Source: Sphingomonas psychrolutea
GTDB taxonomy: Bacteria; Pseudomonadota; Alphaproteobacteria; Sphingomonadales; Sphingomonadaceae
Reading direction: 5' to 3'
Length of the DNA: 64,000 nucleotides
Assembly (NCBI RefSeq): GCF_014636175.1
Contig: NZ_BMDW01000007.1
Coordinates: 124,001 to 188,000 of the forward strand
Under the pieces are notes generated by a model. It was not told where the DNA came from. It searched no databases and worked only from the letters and a program-made list of their open reading frames with translations. Both the position numbers and the translations under genes were made by a program. Positions 51,106 to 60,660 of the stretch are shown one piece after another. Numbering within the stretch: the first letter of the stretch is position 1; each line of letters begins with the position of its first letter.

Positions 51106-52244
51106 AGCGTCGGCTCCCGTCGTTCGCGCAGGCGCAAGCCGATCAGCGGGCGGAGCCAGCCAATCTCGCGCCCAATCGCATAAAAGGTCCAGCATCCGCC
51201 GACCGTCGTCGCCAGCAGGATCAGGAATTCCACCACCGCCGGCAGCCTGAGCGGCAGCAGCGCGCCCTCGACCCCGACGATGATCGTCTGGTGGATGATG
51301 TAGAACGGGAACACCGCCTCGGTCAGCACGCGCCGCCACGGGAGATCGCGGTTGAGATACGTGTCGGCCAGACCGATCAGCGCGACGATGATGCTCCATC
51401 CTTGCACCGCGCGCGCGCTGGCGAAGAGGATGCCGTAGGGCCAGGCGGGCGTCGTGCTGCCGGGCCATTCGATCTCGATCGCCACGACGACACCGTAGCA
51501 GAGCAGCCCGACGCCGAGCGCTGATGGCCACCACCGCCGCAGCGCCGCGAGCGCGGGCGGCGACCCGGCGAGCGCAAAGCCGAACAGGAAACCCGGCAAA
51601 TATTGCGCGTGCGACACCAGATCGTCGACCAGATTGTTGGTCGGCCCGATCCCGGGGAACAGCCACGCGCTGACCGCGACCAGCCAGGCGGCCGGGATCA
51701 GCCACACCAGCACTGTTCCGAACACGCGGTCGAACAGGCCTTGCGCGCTGCGACGCCCGAACGCTGCGACCAGTAAAGCGAGCAGCATCGTGTAGAACCA
51801 CAGATAGGCGACGAACCACAAATGCTGCCACGTCGGCAGCAGCACGCCGCCCAAGCTGCCGAAGCGGAAATAATCGTGGATCACGAAATAGCCGAAATCA
51901 CGGTGGTAACCATGCTGCGTCGTGAGTTCGATCCAGGGTTGCACCGGCACCACGATCAGGACCCCGAACAGCAACGGTACGATCAGCCGCAGCGTGCGAT
52001 TGGCGGCAAAACCGGGCGTACCCGACCCTTTGATCAGGAGCGCGCGGCTGGCATAGCCCGACACCACGAACAGCAGCAGCAACCGCCAGCTGTTGAGCGC
52101 AAGCATCGGCAGCGCCACCCAATCCTGCGGCTGCGCGGTTTTGACATGGAAACCCCATGGCACGAACACCATGCCGATATGATAGAAGATGAGCAGACCG
52201 AACGCGCCGATCCGCAGCCAGTCGAGACCTAGGTGCCGTTCCAT
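51102..52244 (-). CDS. Acyltransferase 3 family membrane protein (OpgC-like)
   Basis: A 380-residue protein with about ten membrane spans. LDWLRIGAFGLLIFYHIGMVFVPW (in pieces, about 7-30) holds the conserved acyltransferase-3 Arg and His. WRLLLLFVVSGYASRALL follows and PFYIIHQTII is the late motif. Family members add acyl or succinyl groups to envelope polysaccharides or glucans. The acceptor is unknown. It overlaps the isoaspartyl peptidase gene by 4 bp. Confidence 0.85.
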   Translation of the reverse strand: MERHLGLDWLRIGAFGLLIFYHIGMVFVPWGFHVKTAQPQDWVALPMLALNSWRLLLLFVVSGYASRALLIKGSGTPGFAANRTLRLIVPLLFGVLIVVPVQPWIELTTQHGYHRDFGYFVIHDYFRFGSLGGVLLPTWQHLWFVAYLWFYTMLLALLVAAFGRRSAQGLFDRVFGTVLVWLIPAAWLVAVSAWLFPGIGPTNNLVDDLVSHAQYLPGFLFGFALAGSPPALAALRRWWPSALGVGLLCYGVVVAIEIEWPGSTTPAWPYGILFASARAVQGWSIIVALIGLADTYLNRDLPWRRVLTEAVFPFYIIHQTIIVGVEGALLPLRLPAVVEFLILLATTVGGCWTFYAIGREIGWLRPLIGLRLRERREPTL

Positions 52245-52415
52245 CGCGCGGCCTTACGGTCTGTTTGAAAAGCGCGGAAGAGCGCATTTCTTCGCACCGC
52301 CAAAACGCGGCGCACCGCGTTTTCGACCATTCCGCATCGCGTTCGTCCAACCGCAAGCTATTTCGGTTGGTCGACAACGGCGCTATAGCGCGCTGGCAAC
52401 CAGAGGAAATTGATC

Positions 52416-53552
52416 ATGTCCCTCCGCCCGTGGCGCGACATCAACCGCCGTCAGAGCCGCCAGATCATGGTCGGCAACGTCCCCGTCGGCGGCGACGCGC
52501 CGGTCACCGTCCAGACGATGACCAACGCGCCGACCAGCGACGCGAAGGCGACGATCGACCAGATCCGCCGCTGCGAGGAGGCCGGGGTCGACATCATCCG
52601 CGTCTCCTGCCCCGATGTGGAGAGCACCGCGGCATTGAAGCAAATCGTCCGCGCGAGCCGCGTGCCGATCGTCGCCGACATCCATTTCCACTATAAGCGC
52701 GCGCTCGAAGCCGCCGATGCGGGTGCTGCCTGCCTGCGCATCAACCCCGGCAATATCGGCTCGGCGGCGCGTGTGAAGGAAGTGGTCGATGCGGCCAAAT
52801 CCAATGGCTGCGCGATCCGCATCGGCGTGAACGGCGGCAGCCTCGAGCGGCATTTGCTCGAAAAATATGGCGAGCCCTGCCCCGATGCCTTGGTCGAATC
52901 GGCGATGGACCATATCAAGCTGCTGCAGGATCACGATTTCCACGAATTCAAGGTCGCGGTGAAGGCGTCGGACTTCTTCCTCGCGGTCGCCGCGTATCAG
53001 CAACTCGCCGAACTGGTCGATTGCCCGCTGCACTTGGGCATCACCGAAGCCGGCGGGTTCGTCGGCGGGACGGTCAAGTCGGCGATCGGGATCGGCTCGC
53101 TCTTGTGGTACGGCATCGGCGACACGATCCGCGTCTCGCTCTCGGCCGAGCCCGAGGACGAAGTCCGCGTCGGCTTCGAAATCCTGAAAGCCCTCGGCAT
53201 CCGCAACCGCGGGGTGCGGGTGGTGAGCTGCCCGAGCTGCGCGCGGCAGGGCTTCGACGTGATCCGCACGGTGCAGGCGCTGGAGGAACGGCTCCAGCAT
53301 ATCCGAACCCCAATGAGCCTTTCGGTGCTGGGTTGCGTCGTCAACGGCCCCGGCGAAGCGCGCGAAACCGACATCGGCCTCACCGGCGGCGGCAATGGCA
53401 AGCACATGGTGTATCTGTCGGGCGTGACCGATCACACCGTCAATTCCGAGGACATGCTCGAACACATCGTCAAGCTGGTCGAGCAAAAGGCAGCAGCGAT
53501 CGAGGCGCATGACGCGGCGCTGGCAGGGGCGCAGGCGGTGGCGGCGGAATAG
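52416..53552 (+). CDS. ispG: 4-hydroxy-3-methylbut-2-en-1-yl diphosphate synthase (flavodoxin/ferredoxin)
   Basis: A 378-residue IspG/GcpE that converts MEcPP to HMBPP in the MEP isoprenoid pathway. The 4Fe-4S ligands are C272 and C275 (SCPSCARQ), C307 ([10 protein letters not shown]) and E314. The TIM-barrel part has [11 protein letters not shown] and [14 protein letters not shown]. The ATG at 52416 has AGAGGA 8 bases upstream; a TTG at 52410 lies too close to it. The intergenic 52245-52415 holds only short hairpin-like stretches. Confidence 0.96.
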   Translation: MSLRPWRDINRRQSRQIMVGNVPVGGDAPVTVQTMTNAPTSDAKATIDQIRRCEEAGVDIIRVSCPDVESTAALKQIVRASRVPIVADIHFHYKRALEAADAGAACLRINPGNIGSAARVKEVVDAAKSNGCAIRIGVNGGSLERHLLEKYGEPCPDALVESAMDHIKLLQDHDFHEFKVAVKASDFFLAVAAYQQLAELVDCPLHLGITEAGGFVGGTVKSAIGIGSLLWYGIGDTIRVSLSAEPEDEVRVGFEILKALGIRNRGVRVVSCPSCARQGFDVIRTVQALEERLQHIRTPMSLSVLGCVVNGPGEARETDIGLTGGGNGKHMVYLSGVTDHTVNSEDMLEHIVKLVEQKAAAIEAHDAALAGAQAVAAE

Positions 53553-53587
53553 GTCCTGTGCTACGTCATGGGTATCAGGAGTCGCCC

Positions 53588-53833
53588 ATGACCTATCAGG
53601 CAAAGGTAATCGCTGGCGGCAAGATTGTCATTCCGGCTGAATTCCGCCGCGCCTTGGGCATTGCCGATGGCGATTCGGTTCTGATCGCGCGCGACGCCGA
53701 GGGCGGCCTGTCGATCAAGACTCACGCCCAGGTCATCGCCGATGGCCAACGTGCCTTCCGCGCGATGCTCAAGCGTCCGTTCACGGTCGATGACTTCATC
53801 GCCGACCGCCGTGCCGAGGCGGCGGGCGACTGA
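53588..53833 (+). CDS. AbrB/MazE-type antitoxin
   Basis: An 81-residue protein. Residues 3-45 form a swapped-hairpin AbrB domain: YQAKVIAGGKIVIPAEFRRALGIADGDSVLIA (in pieces). The C-terminal tail (KRPFTVDDFIADRRAEAAGD) would neutralise the toxin. AGGAG precedes the ATG. It overlaps the PIN gene by one base (TGATG). It differs in fold from the FitA-like antitoxin at 38222. Confidence 0.9.
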   Translation: MTYQAKVIAGGKIVIPAEFRRALGIADGDSVLIARDAEGGLSIKTHAQVIADGQRAFRAMLKRPFTVDDFIADRRAEAAGD

Positions 53834-54210
53834 TGTTCGTGCTCGATACGTCGGCTGTCCTGGCGTTGTTGCTCGGTGAGGAGGGGGCCGATGTGGTCGC
53901 CCCGGTCACGCGCACCGCGCACATGTCGATCGTGAACGTCGCTGAAGTTTTTACAAAGACCGCCGAGGCTGGTGGAGACTTGGCTGCTACTCAAGAGATT
54001 TTGATGTCGTATGGTATTCGCATCCGCGCCTTTCGCGACGCCCATGCGATGGAAGTCGGTCGGTTGCGGCCACTGACCGCGCATCTTGGCCTGTCGCTCG
54101 GCGATCGCGCGTGTCTGGCGCAAGGCTATTTTTCGGAAATGCCGATCTTGACCGCAGATCGGCGCATGGCCGAGGCCGATGTGGGTTTAGACATCCGCAT
54201 GATCCGCTGA
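53833..54210 (+). CDS. PIN-domain toxin (VapC-like)
   Basis: A 125-residue PIN nuclease. Acidic residues are Asp5 in MFVLDTSAVLALLLGE, Glu near 39 in SIVNVAEVF, Asp near 91 in LSLGDRACLA and Asp near 110 in LTADRRMAEAD. It pairs with the AbrB-type antitoxin upstream. A likely Mg-dependent RNase. Confidence 0.9.
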   Translation: MFVLDTSAVLALLLGEEGADVVAPVTRTAHMSIVNVAEVFTKTAEAGGDLAATQEILMSYGIRIRAFRDAHAMEVGRLRPLTAHLGLSLGDRACLAQGYFSEMPILTADRRMAEADVGLDIRMIR

Positions 54211-54283
54211 TCGCGCCATCTTTACCCCGCGTTATCCGTAACCCTTAGCCGCCTCCTAAACCCGCAGCGGTACACTGGCTGTC

Positions 54284-54799
54284 ATGAAACTCGCGCTCGG
54301 ATCGGTCGTCATCGTCGGGATCGGCATCGGGCTAGCGCTGCCCGCCGCCAAGCGCCCGCCCGCGCCCGCGCCCGCTCCCATGACCGCGACCGTAGCCGCA
54401 GCGCCGACCGCGGGTGGCACCGCTCCGCGCGACGTGCCCGTCCCGACTCGGATAGAACGCAGCAACAGCGGCCACTTCCTCACCGTCGCCGAGGTCAACC
54501 AGGAACCGATCCGTTTCCTCGTCGATACCGGGGCCGATACCGTCGCGCTGACGATGGCGGATGCCCGGCGCGCGCATGTCGATTTCGATCCCGACCGGTT
54601 CGAGATCGTCGGCAAGGGTGCGGACGGCGATGTTCTCGGGCAGGAAGTCCGCATCGCCGACATCGTGCTCGACGGCAAACGCGTGAGCGATGTGCGCGGG
54701 GTAGTGTTGCAGGACAGCGAAATGTCGCTCTTGGGGCAGACGTACCTTCGCCACATCGACACGGTGAAGATCAGCGACGACGCGATGACGCTCGAATAG
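54284..54799 (+). CDS. Membrane-anchored retropepsin-like aspartic protease
   Basis: A 171-residue protein with one N-terminal hydrophobic segment (about 5-20) and a Pro/Ala linker. A single-lobe aspartic protease domain follows: FLVDTGADTVALTMADA (about 78-94), with the DTGA catalytic motif and LLGQTYLRHIDTVKI (about 149-163). It fits the TIGR02281-type proteases that work as dimers in the periplasm. Substrate unknown. Confidence 0.9.
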   Translation: MKLALGSVVIVGIGIGLALPAAKRPPAPAPAPMTATVAAAPTAGGTAPRDVPVPTRIERSNSGHFLTVAEVNQEPIRFLVDTGADTVALTMADARRAHVDFDPDRFEIVGKGADGDVLGQEVRIADIVLDGKRVSDVRGVVLQDSEMSLLGQTYLRHIDTVKISDDAMTLE

Positions 54800-54863
54800 G
54801 TCGCTGTCCCCGCGGGCATCTTTTCCCTGACACGGCGGGTCGGGGGCGCTATCGACGCCCGTA

Positions 54864-55760
54864 ATGAAAGCCGTATCCGCCAAACTTGCCTTCGCCGTCG
54901 CTGCGGCCGGCATCGCCAGTTACTCGGTGATGGATGCGGTGATGAAGGACATGTCGATCCTGCACGGCGCGTACAGCGCAGTGCTGTGGCGGTCGGTCGC
55001 GGGCGTGTTCGTGCTCGGGCCGGTTTTCCTTGCACGGCGGAAAGCGTGGCCGGGGCGCGCGGCAATGACGCTCCACATCGCGCGCAGTGCCGTGGCAGGC
55101 GCGTCGGTGCTGTTGTTCTTCTGGGGGCTGGTGCGTGTGCCGATGGCGCAAAGCGTGGCGCTGACCTTCCTCGCCCCGCTGATCGCCTTGTTCCTGGCGG
55201 CGGCAACGCTCGGCGAACAGATCCGCCGCGCGGCGATCGGCGGATCGGTCGTCGCCAGCATGGGCGTGCTGGTGATCGCTGCCGGACAAGTTCAGGCGCA
55301 CGCTTCGGCCGAGGTCGTGCTCGGCTCGGTCGCCGTCGTGCTGGCCTCGATCCTGTATGCCGGCAGCCTGATCCTGCTGCGCAAGCAAGCGCAAGTCGCC
55401 GATCCGCTCGAGGTCGCACTGTTCACCTCGATCGTGCTGGGCGGCATGCTGCTGGTCGGGGCGCCGTGGTTCTCGGCCATCCCACCCGTCGCTTATATTC
55501 CGCACATCCTCGGTGCCGCCGCGCTCGGCTCGGTCTCGGCAATGGCGCTGGCCTGGGCCTATGGCCATGCCGAGGCGCAAGTCTTGGCACCGGCCGAATA
55601 CACTGCCTTCGTCTGGGCGGCTTTGCTGGGTTGGTGGGTGTTCGGCGAGAGCGTGTCGCTCTACACGGTCGCCGGGGCGGCATTGATCATTGCCGGGTGC
55701 ATCGTTGCGGTGCGCGGATCGACCACTGCCCCCGCTCCCCAAACCGAGGCTGCCGCATGA
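54864..55760 (+). CDS. EamA/DMT superfamily transporter
   Basis: A 298-residue permease with ten hydrophobic spans in two EamA repeats (about 8-140 and 150-290). VMDAVMKDMS, LVRVPMAQSVALTFLAPLIALFLAAATLGEQI (in pieces) and ALLGWWVFGESVSLYTVAGAALIIAG (in pieces) are DMT-typical. Substrate unknown, probably a small metabolite. Overlaps the GNAT gene by 4 bp. Confidence 0.9.
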   Translation: MKAVSAKLAFAVAAAGIASYSVMDAVMKDMSILHGAYSAVLWRSVAGVFVLGPVFLARRKAWPGRAAMTLHIARSAVAGASVLLFFWGLVRVPMAQSVALTFLAPLIALFLAAATLGEQIRRAAIGGSVVASMGVLVIAAGQVQAHASAEVVLGSVAVVLASILYAGSLILLRKQAQVADPLEVALFTSIVLGGMLLVGAPWFSAIPPVAYIPHILGAAALGSVSAMALAWAYGHAEAQVLAPAEYTAFVWAALLGWWVFGESVSLYTVAGAALIIAGCIVAVRGSTTAPAPQTEAAA

Positions 55761-56239
55761 CCACCGAAATTCGTCCCGCCAACTCCGCCGACGTACCGCT
55801 GATCCTGCAATTGGTGCGCGATCTCGCCGCGTTTGAACGCGAGAGCGACAAGGTCATCGCGACCGAGCCGATGCTGTTCGAGGCGCTGTTCGGCCCGCAT
55901 CCGGCGGCCGAGGCGGTGATCGCCGAGCTCAACGGTACACCCGTCGGCATGGCGTTGTTCTTCCACAATTTCTCGACCTGGACCGGCTGGCGCGGGCTGT
56001 ATCTCGAGGATCTCTACGTCACGCCGGAGGCGCGCGGCGCGGGGGTCGGCAAGGCGCTGCTCCAGCATCTGGCTGCGCTCGCGGTCGAACGCGGTTGCAC
56101 CCGCTTCGAATGGTCGGTGCTTGACTGGAACGAGAAAGCGATTCGCTTCTACAAGGCGATGGGCGCCGAGCCGATGGAGGAATGGACCGTGTACCGCGTC
56201 ACCGGCGATGCGCTGGCGGCGTTGGCGGGGCGGGACTGA
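55757..56239 (+). CDS. GNAT family N-acetyltransferase
   Basis: A 160-residue GNAT. LYLEDLYVTPEARGAGVGKALLQHLAALAVERG (in pieces, about 82-114) is the acetyl-CoA binding motif A, and RFEWSVLDWNEKAIRFYKAMGAEP (in pieces) is motif B. This arrangement matches diamine or thialysine acetyltransferases (SAT/PaiA-like). Acceptor not established. Co-translated with the DMT transporter. Confidence 0.9.
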   Translation: MTTEIRPANSADVPLILQLVRDLAAFERESDKVIATEPMLFEALFGPHPAAEAVIAELNGTPVGMALFFHNFSTWTGWRGLYLEDLYVTPEARGAGVGKALLQHLAALAVERGCTRFEWSVLDWNEKAIRFYKAMGAEPMEEWTVYRVTGDALAALAGRD

Positions 56240-56266
56240 GCCCCGCCCCCCAGGCGCATTGGTGTA

Positions 56267-56812
56267 TCAGGCTTTGTCGGCCTTTGCCGCTTCATAGCGG
56301 GCGATCGCCTCGATCGTGACGCGGTGCGCTTCGGCTGCATCGCCCCAGGTGCCGACGCGCACCCACTTCTTCTTTTCCAGATCTTTGTAATGCGTGAAGA
56401 AATGCTCGATCTGCTCGAACACGATGTCGGGCATGTCGCCGCGCTCATTGACGTTCGAATAATAAGGGAAGGTCGAATCGACCGGCACGCAGACGAGCTT
56501 CTCGTCGCCGCCGGCTTCGTCTTCCAGATTGAGCACTGCGATCGGCCGCGCGCGCACCACGCAGCCCGGAATGAACGGCGAGCGCGCGATGACGAGCGCG
56601 TCCAGCGGATCGCCGTCGGGCGACAGCGTGTGCGGGATGAAGCCGTAATTCGCCGGATAGCGCATCGGCGTATGCAGGATGCGATCGACGAACAGCGCGC
56701 CGGAGGCCTTGTCGAATTCATACTTCACCGGCTCACCGCCGCTTGGCACTTCGATGATGACGTTGAGATCTTCGGGCGGGTTTTTACCAACCGGAATCAT
56801 GTCGATGCGCAT
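56267..56812 (-). CDS. ppa: Inorganic pyrophosphatase
   Basis: A 181-residue family I PPase. The metal-binding signature is SPDGDPLDALVIA (about 64-76), with KYEFDKASGALFVDRIL (about 30-46) and YPANYGFIPHTL. It hydrolyses PPi and pulls biosynthetic reactions. AAGGA lies 6 bases before the ATG. Complete. Confidence 0.96.
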   Translation of the reverse strand: MRIDMIPVGKNPPEDLNVIIEVPSGGEPVKYEFDKASGALFVDRILHTPMRYPANYGFIPHTLSPDGDPLDALVIARSPFIPGCVVRARPIAVLNLEDEAGGDEKLVCVPVDSTFPYYSNVNERGDMPDIVFEQIEHFFTHYKDLEKKKWVRVGTWGDAAEAHRVTIEAIARYEAAKADKA

Positions 56813-56852
56813 GGGAAATCCTTGATATGAAATATTGTGGCGCTGCGCCCCT

Positions 56853-58775
56853 TTATCGGGGCATCAGCAACCGATCGAGGCCACCCTCTCCGGCGCCAAT
56901 CTTCACGAGGTGCGGATAGCGCAGGCCACCGTGATAGTCGATGCTGACCGGCGCGATCATGTCATTGGCCTTGACCAGCAGCACGATCGGCTCCTTGCGC
57001 GTCTTGGCGGCAGTGAGCGCGGCCTTCATCGCTTCGTTCGAAAACGCCGTCCCGTCGACCGCGACGATCGTGTCGCCGGGGGTCAGTCCCGCCTTGAAGG
57101 CAGGGCCGTCCCAGCTCACGCCGGTCAAGCCGCCATCCTTGTTGATCGTCAGCCCCAGCGAATAGCTGAGATCGGTGTTTTTCCGCGCAGCCTCGGCATT
57201 CTTGAAGGCGAGCGTCGGCGTCTCGTCATAGACGAGCTTATAGCCATTCGCCTCGAACCCTTTCAGCGGCGCGGGCGCGCCGGTTTCGGTCAGCCGCTGC
57301 TTGAGCAAGCCTGCCCAGTCATAGGGCTGCACTGCATTGAGCGTCGCGACGACATCGTCCAAGGTATAGGTCACTTCGCCATAATCGCCGTCGGTCAGGC
57401 CGAAGAATTTGGCCGCGAAATCGTCGATCGACTTGGTCCCGCCCGATTGCGTGCGCAGGATCGAATCGACCTCCATCCACACCAGCAGGCCTTCATTGTA
57501 ATAGTCTTCCGAGCGCTGATAGCTGACCCAGCCGCGCGGACGGCGCTGCGACATCGTCGGGTCGTTGGTGGTGTCGAGCAGCGGCTTCCAGTTGCGACCG
57601 GGGCGGTTGTCGAGCTGCGCCAGGATCGCGGCATAGCCGTCGAGCGTATCCTGCTTGGACACCATGCCCGAACGCGCCTGCAGCACATAGCCCCAGAATT
57701 GCGTTTGCCCTTCATACACCCACAGCAGCGAATCGCGCATCGGGGTGCGGAAATCGGGGGTCCACAGATCGGCGCCGCGGCGGAATTTGCCATCCCAGCT
57801 ATGGGTATATTCGTGCGGCAGCAGGTTGCGCGATCCCGGGCCCTCCTTCCACTTGGTGAAATAGCCCGGCTTCACGCCGTCCTCGGAACTGCGGTGATGC
57901 TCCAGGCCTTGCCCGCCAATCTGCTCCGAGAAGGACAGCAGGAAGGTGTAGGTATCGTAATGCTGCGCGCCGAACAGTTTCACGGCTTGCGTGACGAGAT
58001 TTTTGTGCGCGTCGATCTGGTCGGGCGTCGCGGCCAGTTCCTCGGGCTTGTCGGCATAGACATCGAGATTGACGCGCGGCGACAGCGCCCAGCGCTTGAA
58101 ATAGCGCCCGGCCAGCACGGGTGAGTCGACCAGCACTTCATAATTGGTCGGCTCATAGCTGTAGACCGATCCGGCCGCCTTGGACGGCAGGCCCGATGAT
58201 GCGGTCCACCCGGCGGGATAAGTCACGCTCGCCCGCACCGGGATTTGCCGCGTGAAGTATCCGGCCGGATACAGGCTCATCGAATTCCACTGCAGCCGCA
58301 AGATGTCCGGCCCCATCACGATATTGCCTTGGTCGGCGGCGGTGGCGGAGAGGAATTGCAGGTCGATATCCAGGGCTTTGGCACCGGCGGGCACATCGAT
58401 GTGGAACGCCGTCACGTCGACCGGGTCGCGCGTCCAGGCGATCTCCCGATTACCATTTGGGCCCCCGGCGCGGATGTGGAGCCCCGCCAATTTGTCGATT
58501 TGCCCGGTCGGCGAATGGTTGCCCGGCAGCCATTTCGGGAAGAGCAATACCATCGGCCCCGCTGCAACGCCGGTGATCCGCTCGCGCGTGGTGAAGATGC
58601 CGCGCTTCGTGTCGGTCGCATCGATCTCGAGCTCGATCCGGCCGGGAAAGGGGATGTCGCGCGCCGCGGGGATCGTGTCGACGTACGGGACCGGCTGCGG
58701 TTTGGAATTCTCCGCGAGCGCCGGGGTAACGCACGAGGCAAGCAGCATGGCGGTGAACGCGGCGCGACGGATCAT
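56853..58775 (-). CDS. M61 family metallopeptidase with PDZ domain
   Basis: A 640-residue exported peptidase. The signal peptide ends near ALAEN. An N-terminal beta domain (about 45-250) precedes the gluzincin core with LLPHEYTHSWDGKFRRG (about 349-365), the HExxH zinc site, and the downstream Glu in LLWVYEGQTQFWG. A C-terminal PDZ domain (about 545-620: GLTINKDGGLTGVSWDGPAFKAGLTPGDTIVAVDG, in pieces) follows. It resembles glycyl aminopeptidases. The ATG at 58775 gives a proper signal peptide (MIRRAAFTAMLLASCVTPALA). Confidence 0.92.
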   Translation of the reverse strand: MIRRAAFTAMLLASCVTPALAENSKPQPVPYVDTIPAARDIPFPGRIELEIDATDTKRGIFTTRERITGVAAGPMVLLFPKWLPGNHSPTGQIDKLAGLHIRAGGPNGNREIAWTRDPVDVTAFHIDVPAGAKALDIDLQFLSATAADQGNIVMGPDILRLQWNSMSLYPAGYFTRQIPVRASVTYPAGWTASSGLPSKAAGSVYSYEPTNYEVLVDSPVLAGRYFKRWALSPRVNLDVYADKPEELAATPDQIDAHKNLVTQAVKLFGAQHYDTYTFLLSFSEQIGGQGLEHHRSSEDGVKPGYFTKWKEGPGSRNLLPHEYTHSWDGKFRRGADLWTPDFRTPMRDSLLWVYEGQTQFWGYVLQARSGMVSKQDTLDGYAAILAQLDNRPGRNWKPLLDTTNDPTMSQRRPRGWVSYQRSEDYYNEGLLVWMEVDSILRTQSGGTKSIDDFAAKFFGLTDGDYGEVTYTLDDVVATLNAVQPYDWAGLLKQRLTETGAPAPLKGFEANGYKLVYDETPTLAFKNAEAARKNTDLSYSLGLTINKDGGLTGVSWDGPAFKAGLTPGDTIVAVDGTAFSNEAMKAALTAAKTRKEPIVLLVKANDMIAPVSIDYHGGLRYPHLVKIGAGEGGLDRLLMPR

Positions 58776-58839
58776 ATGGTTAAGCCCCTGAGATGGAAAT
58801 TTGCGGTGATGTAAGCGGGCACTACGCTCGGCGTCCAGT

Positions 58840-59487
58840 CTAGGATCCGCTGCTGCTGCCAAGCACGTTGATGGTGAAGGCAAGCACGCCGATGTTGAAC
58901 ACGAACGCGGCAAGGCAGTGCCCGAGCACGACGCGGCGCACCTTGCGCGATGAAATCTCCACGTCGGAGGTCTGGAACGTCATGCCCAGCGTGAAGCTGA
59001 AATAGAGGAAGTCCCAATAATCGGGTTCAGGGCATTTCGGGAAATCGACCCCGCCCGCATCCTTTCCGTCGCCGTCGCAATCGGAATAGAAAAGGTGCGC
59101 ATAATGCAACGCATAGATGGAGTTGGAGAACAACCACGCCAGCACCAGCGTGACGATCACCAACGCGATCGCCAGCGCGTCGGATTTTTCCTGCATTTCC
59201 TTGGCGACCGAGGTCAGAATGACCAGCATCGTCACGCCCGTGAGGACCAGCAGCCCGGCGCGGTTGGCGTCGTTCGCCTCGGCTGCTTTGCGCATCTGGG
59301 CCGCTTCGCCTTTGCGCAGCAGGGTTGAGACCGCGATCAGGAACACTGCGGCTGCGCCGTCGAACGCCGCCATCGTGCCCCGGCCCCAGCCGAGGGGAGG
59401 GATCGCCACGAACAGCCCGCCCACGAACAGCACGGTAAACAGGATGAAGCGCGGGGGCGCAATTTTCTGGCCGAGATTGAGCGTCAT
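58840..59487 (-). CDS. DUF1345 membrane protein
   Basis: A 215-residue protein with five or six hydrophobic spans. YWDFLYFSFTLGMTFQTSDVEI (about 163-184, in pieces) and the preceding YALHYAHLFY are DUF1345 signatures. The SFTLGMTFQTSD stretch sits where a potassium-channel-like pore loop might be, but no function is known. The ATG at 59487 follows the family start MTLNLGQKIAPPRFI. Confidence 0.87.
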   Translation of the reverse strand: MTLNLGQKIAPPRFILFTVLFVGGLFVAIPPLGWGRGTMAAFDGAAAVFLIAVSTLLRKGEAAQMRKAAEANDANRAGLLVLTGVTMLVILTSVAKEMQEKSDALAIALVIVTLVLAWLFSNSIYALHYAHLFYSDCDGDGKDAGGVDFPKCPEPDYWDFLYFSFTLGMTFQTSDVEISSRKVRRVVLGHCLAAFVFNIGVLAFTINVLGSSSGS

Positions 59488-59515
59488 AACCGGGGTGCTA
59501 CCGCGTCCGACCTGT

Positions 59516-60340
59516 TCAATGCAACGCACGCTGCAGCATGACGCCGGCGATGAACAGCAAATACACCCCGAACACGCGCTTGAGCGGTTCGGCCGGGAGC
59601 GCATGCGCGGCGGCAACGCCGAGCGGGGCGGTGAGGATCGACATCGACGTGATGACCGCCGCCCCGAGCAAATTAACATAGCCGACCGACCCGATCGGCA
59701 GCCCGGGCTTGCCGAGGCCGATCAGCATCCAGCCGATCGTGCCGGGCACCGCGATGATGAAGCCGAACCCGGCGGCGGTGGCGATCGCGCGGTGGATCGT
59801 GCGGCCGCACAGCGTCATCACGATCACCGCGACCGTTCCCCCGCCAATGCCGAGCAGCGAGGAAAACAGGCCCAATCCCCCGGCAATCGCCGCACGCGCC
59901 GCGCCCGTCGGCATCGTGTCGCGGAGTTGGTGCCGCGCCAGCTTGGGAATCAGGAAATTGACCGCCATCAGCGCAATGCCGCTCGCAAAGATGATCGTCA
60001 GCGTTGTGCCGCTCAGCCGACTGGCGAGCATCACCCCGAACCCGACGCCGAGTACGATCCACGGCGCCCAGCTTTTCAGAATGTTGAAATCGACCGCGCC
60101 GCGCTTGGCATGGCTGAGCGTTGAGCGCAGCGACGTGATCACGATCGTGGCGAACGACGTTCCGATCGCGACATGGGTGTCTTCGCCGCGCACGCCGCCC
60201 AAAAGCGGCAGCAACGCGACCATCGCCGGGACCACGACGAATCCGCCGCCAATGCCGAACAGCCCGGCGGCAAAGCCGGCGAACAGTCCGGCGGCGAGCA
60301 AGGCGAGGATCGCCGGACCCCATTCGATCAGTAGGGTCAT
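59516..60340 (-). CDS. TSUP (TauE/SafE) family membrane transporter
   Basis: A 274-residue permease with eight to nine hydrophobic spans. The two TSUP half-signatures are GFAAGLFGIGGGFVVVPAM (about 22-40) and LFSSLLGIGGGTVAVIVM (about 154-171). The family exports sulfite, sulfoacetate or other sulfur-containing anions in several pathways. Substrate not determinable. It could belong with the sulfur-linked genes at the left end only by analogy, since 51 kb separates them. Confidence 0.88.
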   Translation of the reverse strand: MTLLIEWGPAILALLAAGLFAGFAAGLFGIGGGFVVVPAMVALLPLLGGVRGEDTHVAIGTSFATIVITSLRSTLSHAKRGAVDFNILKSWAPWIVLGVGFGVMLASRLSGTTLTIIFASGIALMAVNFLIPKLARHQLRDTMPTGAARAAIAGGLGLFSSLLGIGGGTVAVIVMTLCGRTIHRAIATAAGFGFIIAVPGTIGWMLIGLGKPGLPIGSVGYVNLLGAAVITSMSILTAPLGVAAAHALPAEPLKRVFGVYLLFIAGVMLQRALH

Positions 60341-60660
60341 GGGCGGTGCAACTTTGAGGGACGCATGGAAACCTTCGGAAAATGAGTCCGGGAATCCTGC
60401 GGATGCTGACGGGGCTGTTGCCGCCCCATATGCGCTTTAGCTGCGGTGCAGGGCGATGTGTGTCAAGCGCCAACCCACCCCCCGTCACCCCGGCCTTGAG
60501 CCGGGGCCCATCGCTCAGCGCACGCACCCTCGGTTGCGAACGCGGCACCCTGGTCCCCGGCTCAAGGCAGGGGTGACGAAGGGGCGCCCGACCGCGAGTC
60601 AGACCCGGACTCACAACCATCTAGCGCTCGCCGCGACGCTCGCTTAGATACGCCCACGTC
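60341..60660. other. 320-bp noncoding gap with a family III repeat, upstream of hisS
   Basis: No convincing gene lies here. The left part (60341-60480) is plain sequence with a small GGGGC/GCCCC hairpin near 60414. The family III repeat takes 60483-60578. The rest (60579-60660) should hold the hisS promoter; no strong -35/-10 pair is evident by eye. Confidence 0.7.
60483..60578. repeat. Family III inverted repeat, copy c
   Basis: The arms CGTCACCCCGGCCTTGAGCC... (60483-60510) and its reverse complement (60551-60578, two mismatches) enclose about 40 bp of unrelated centre. The arms match copy a at 6842-6936 closely and copy b at its CACCCCGG core. Confidence 0.82.
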
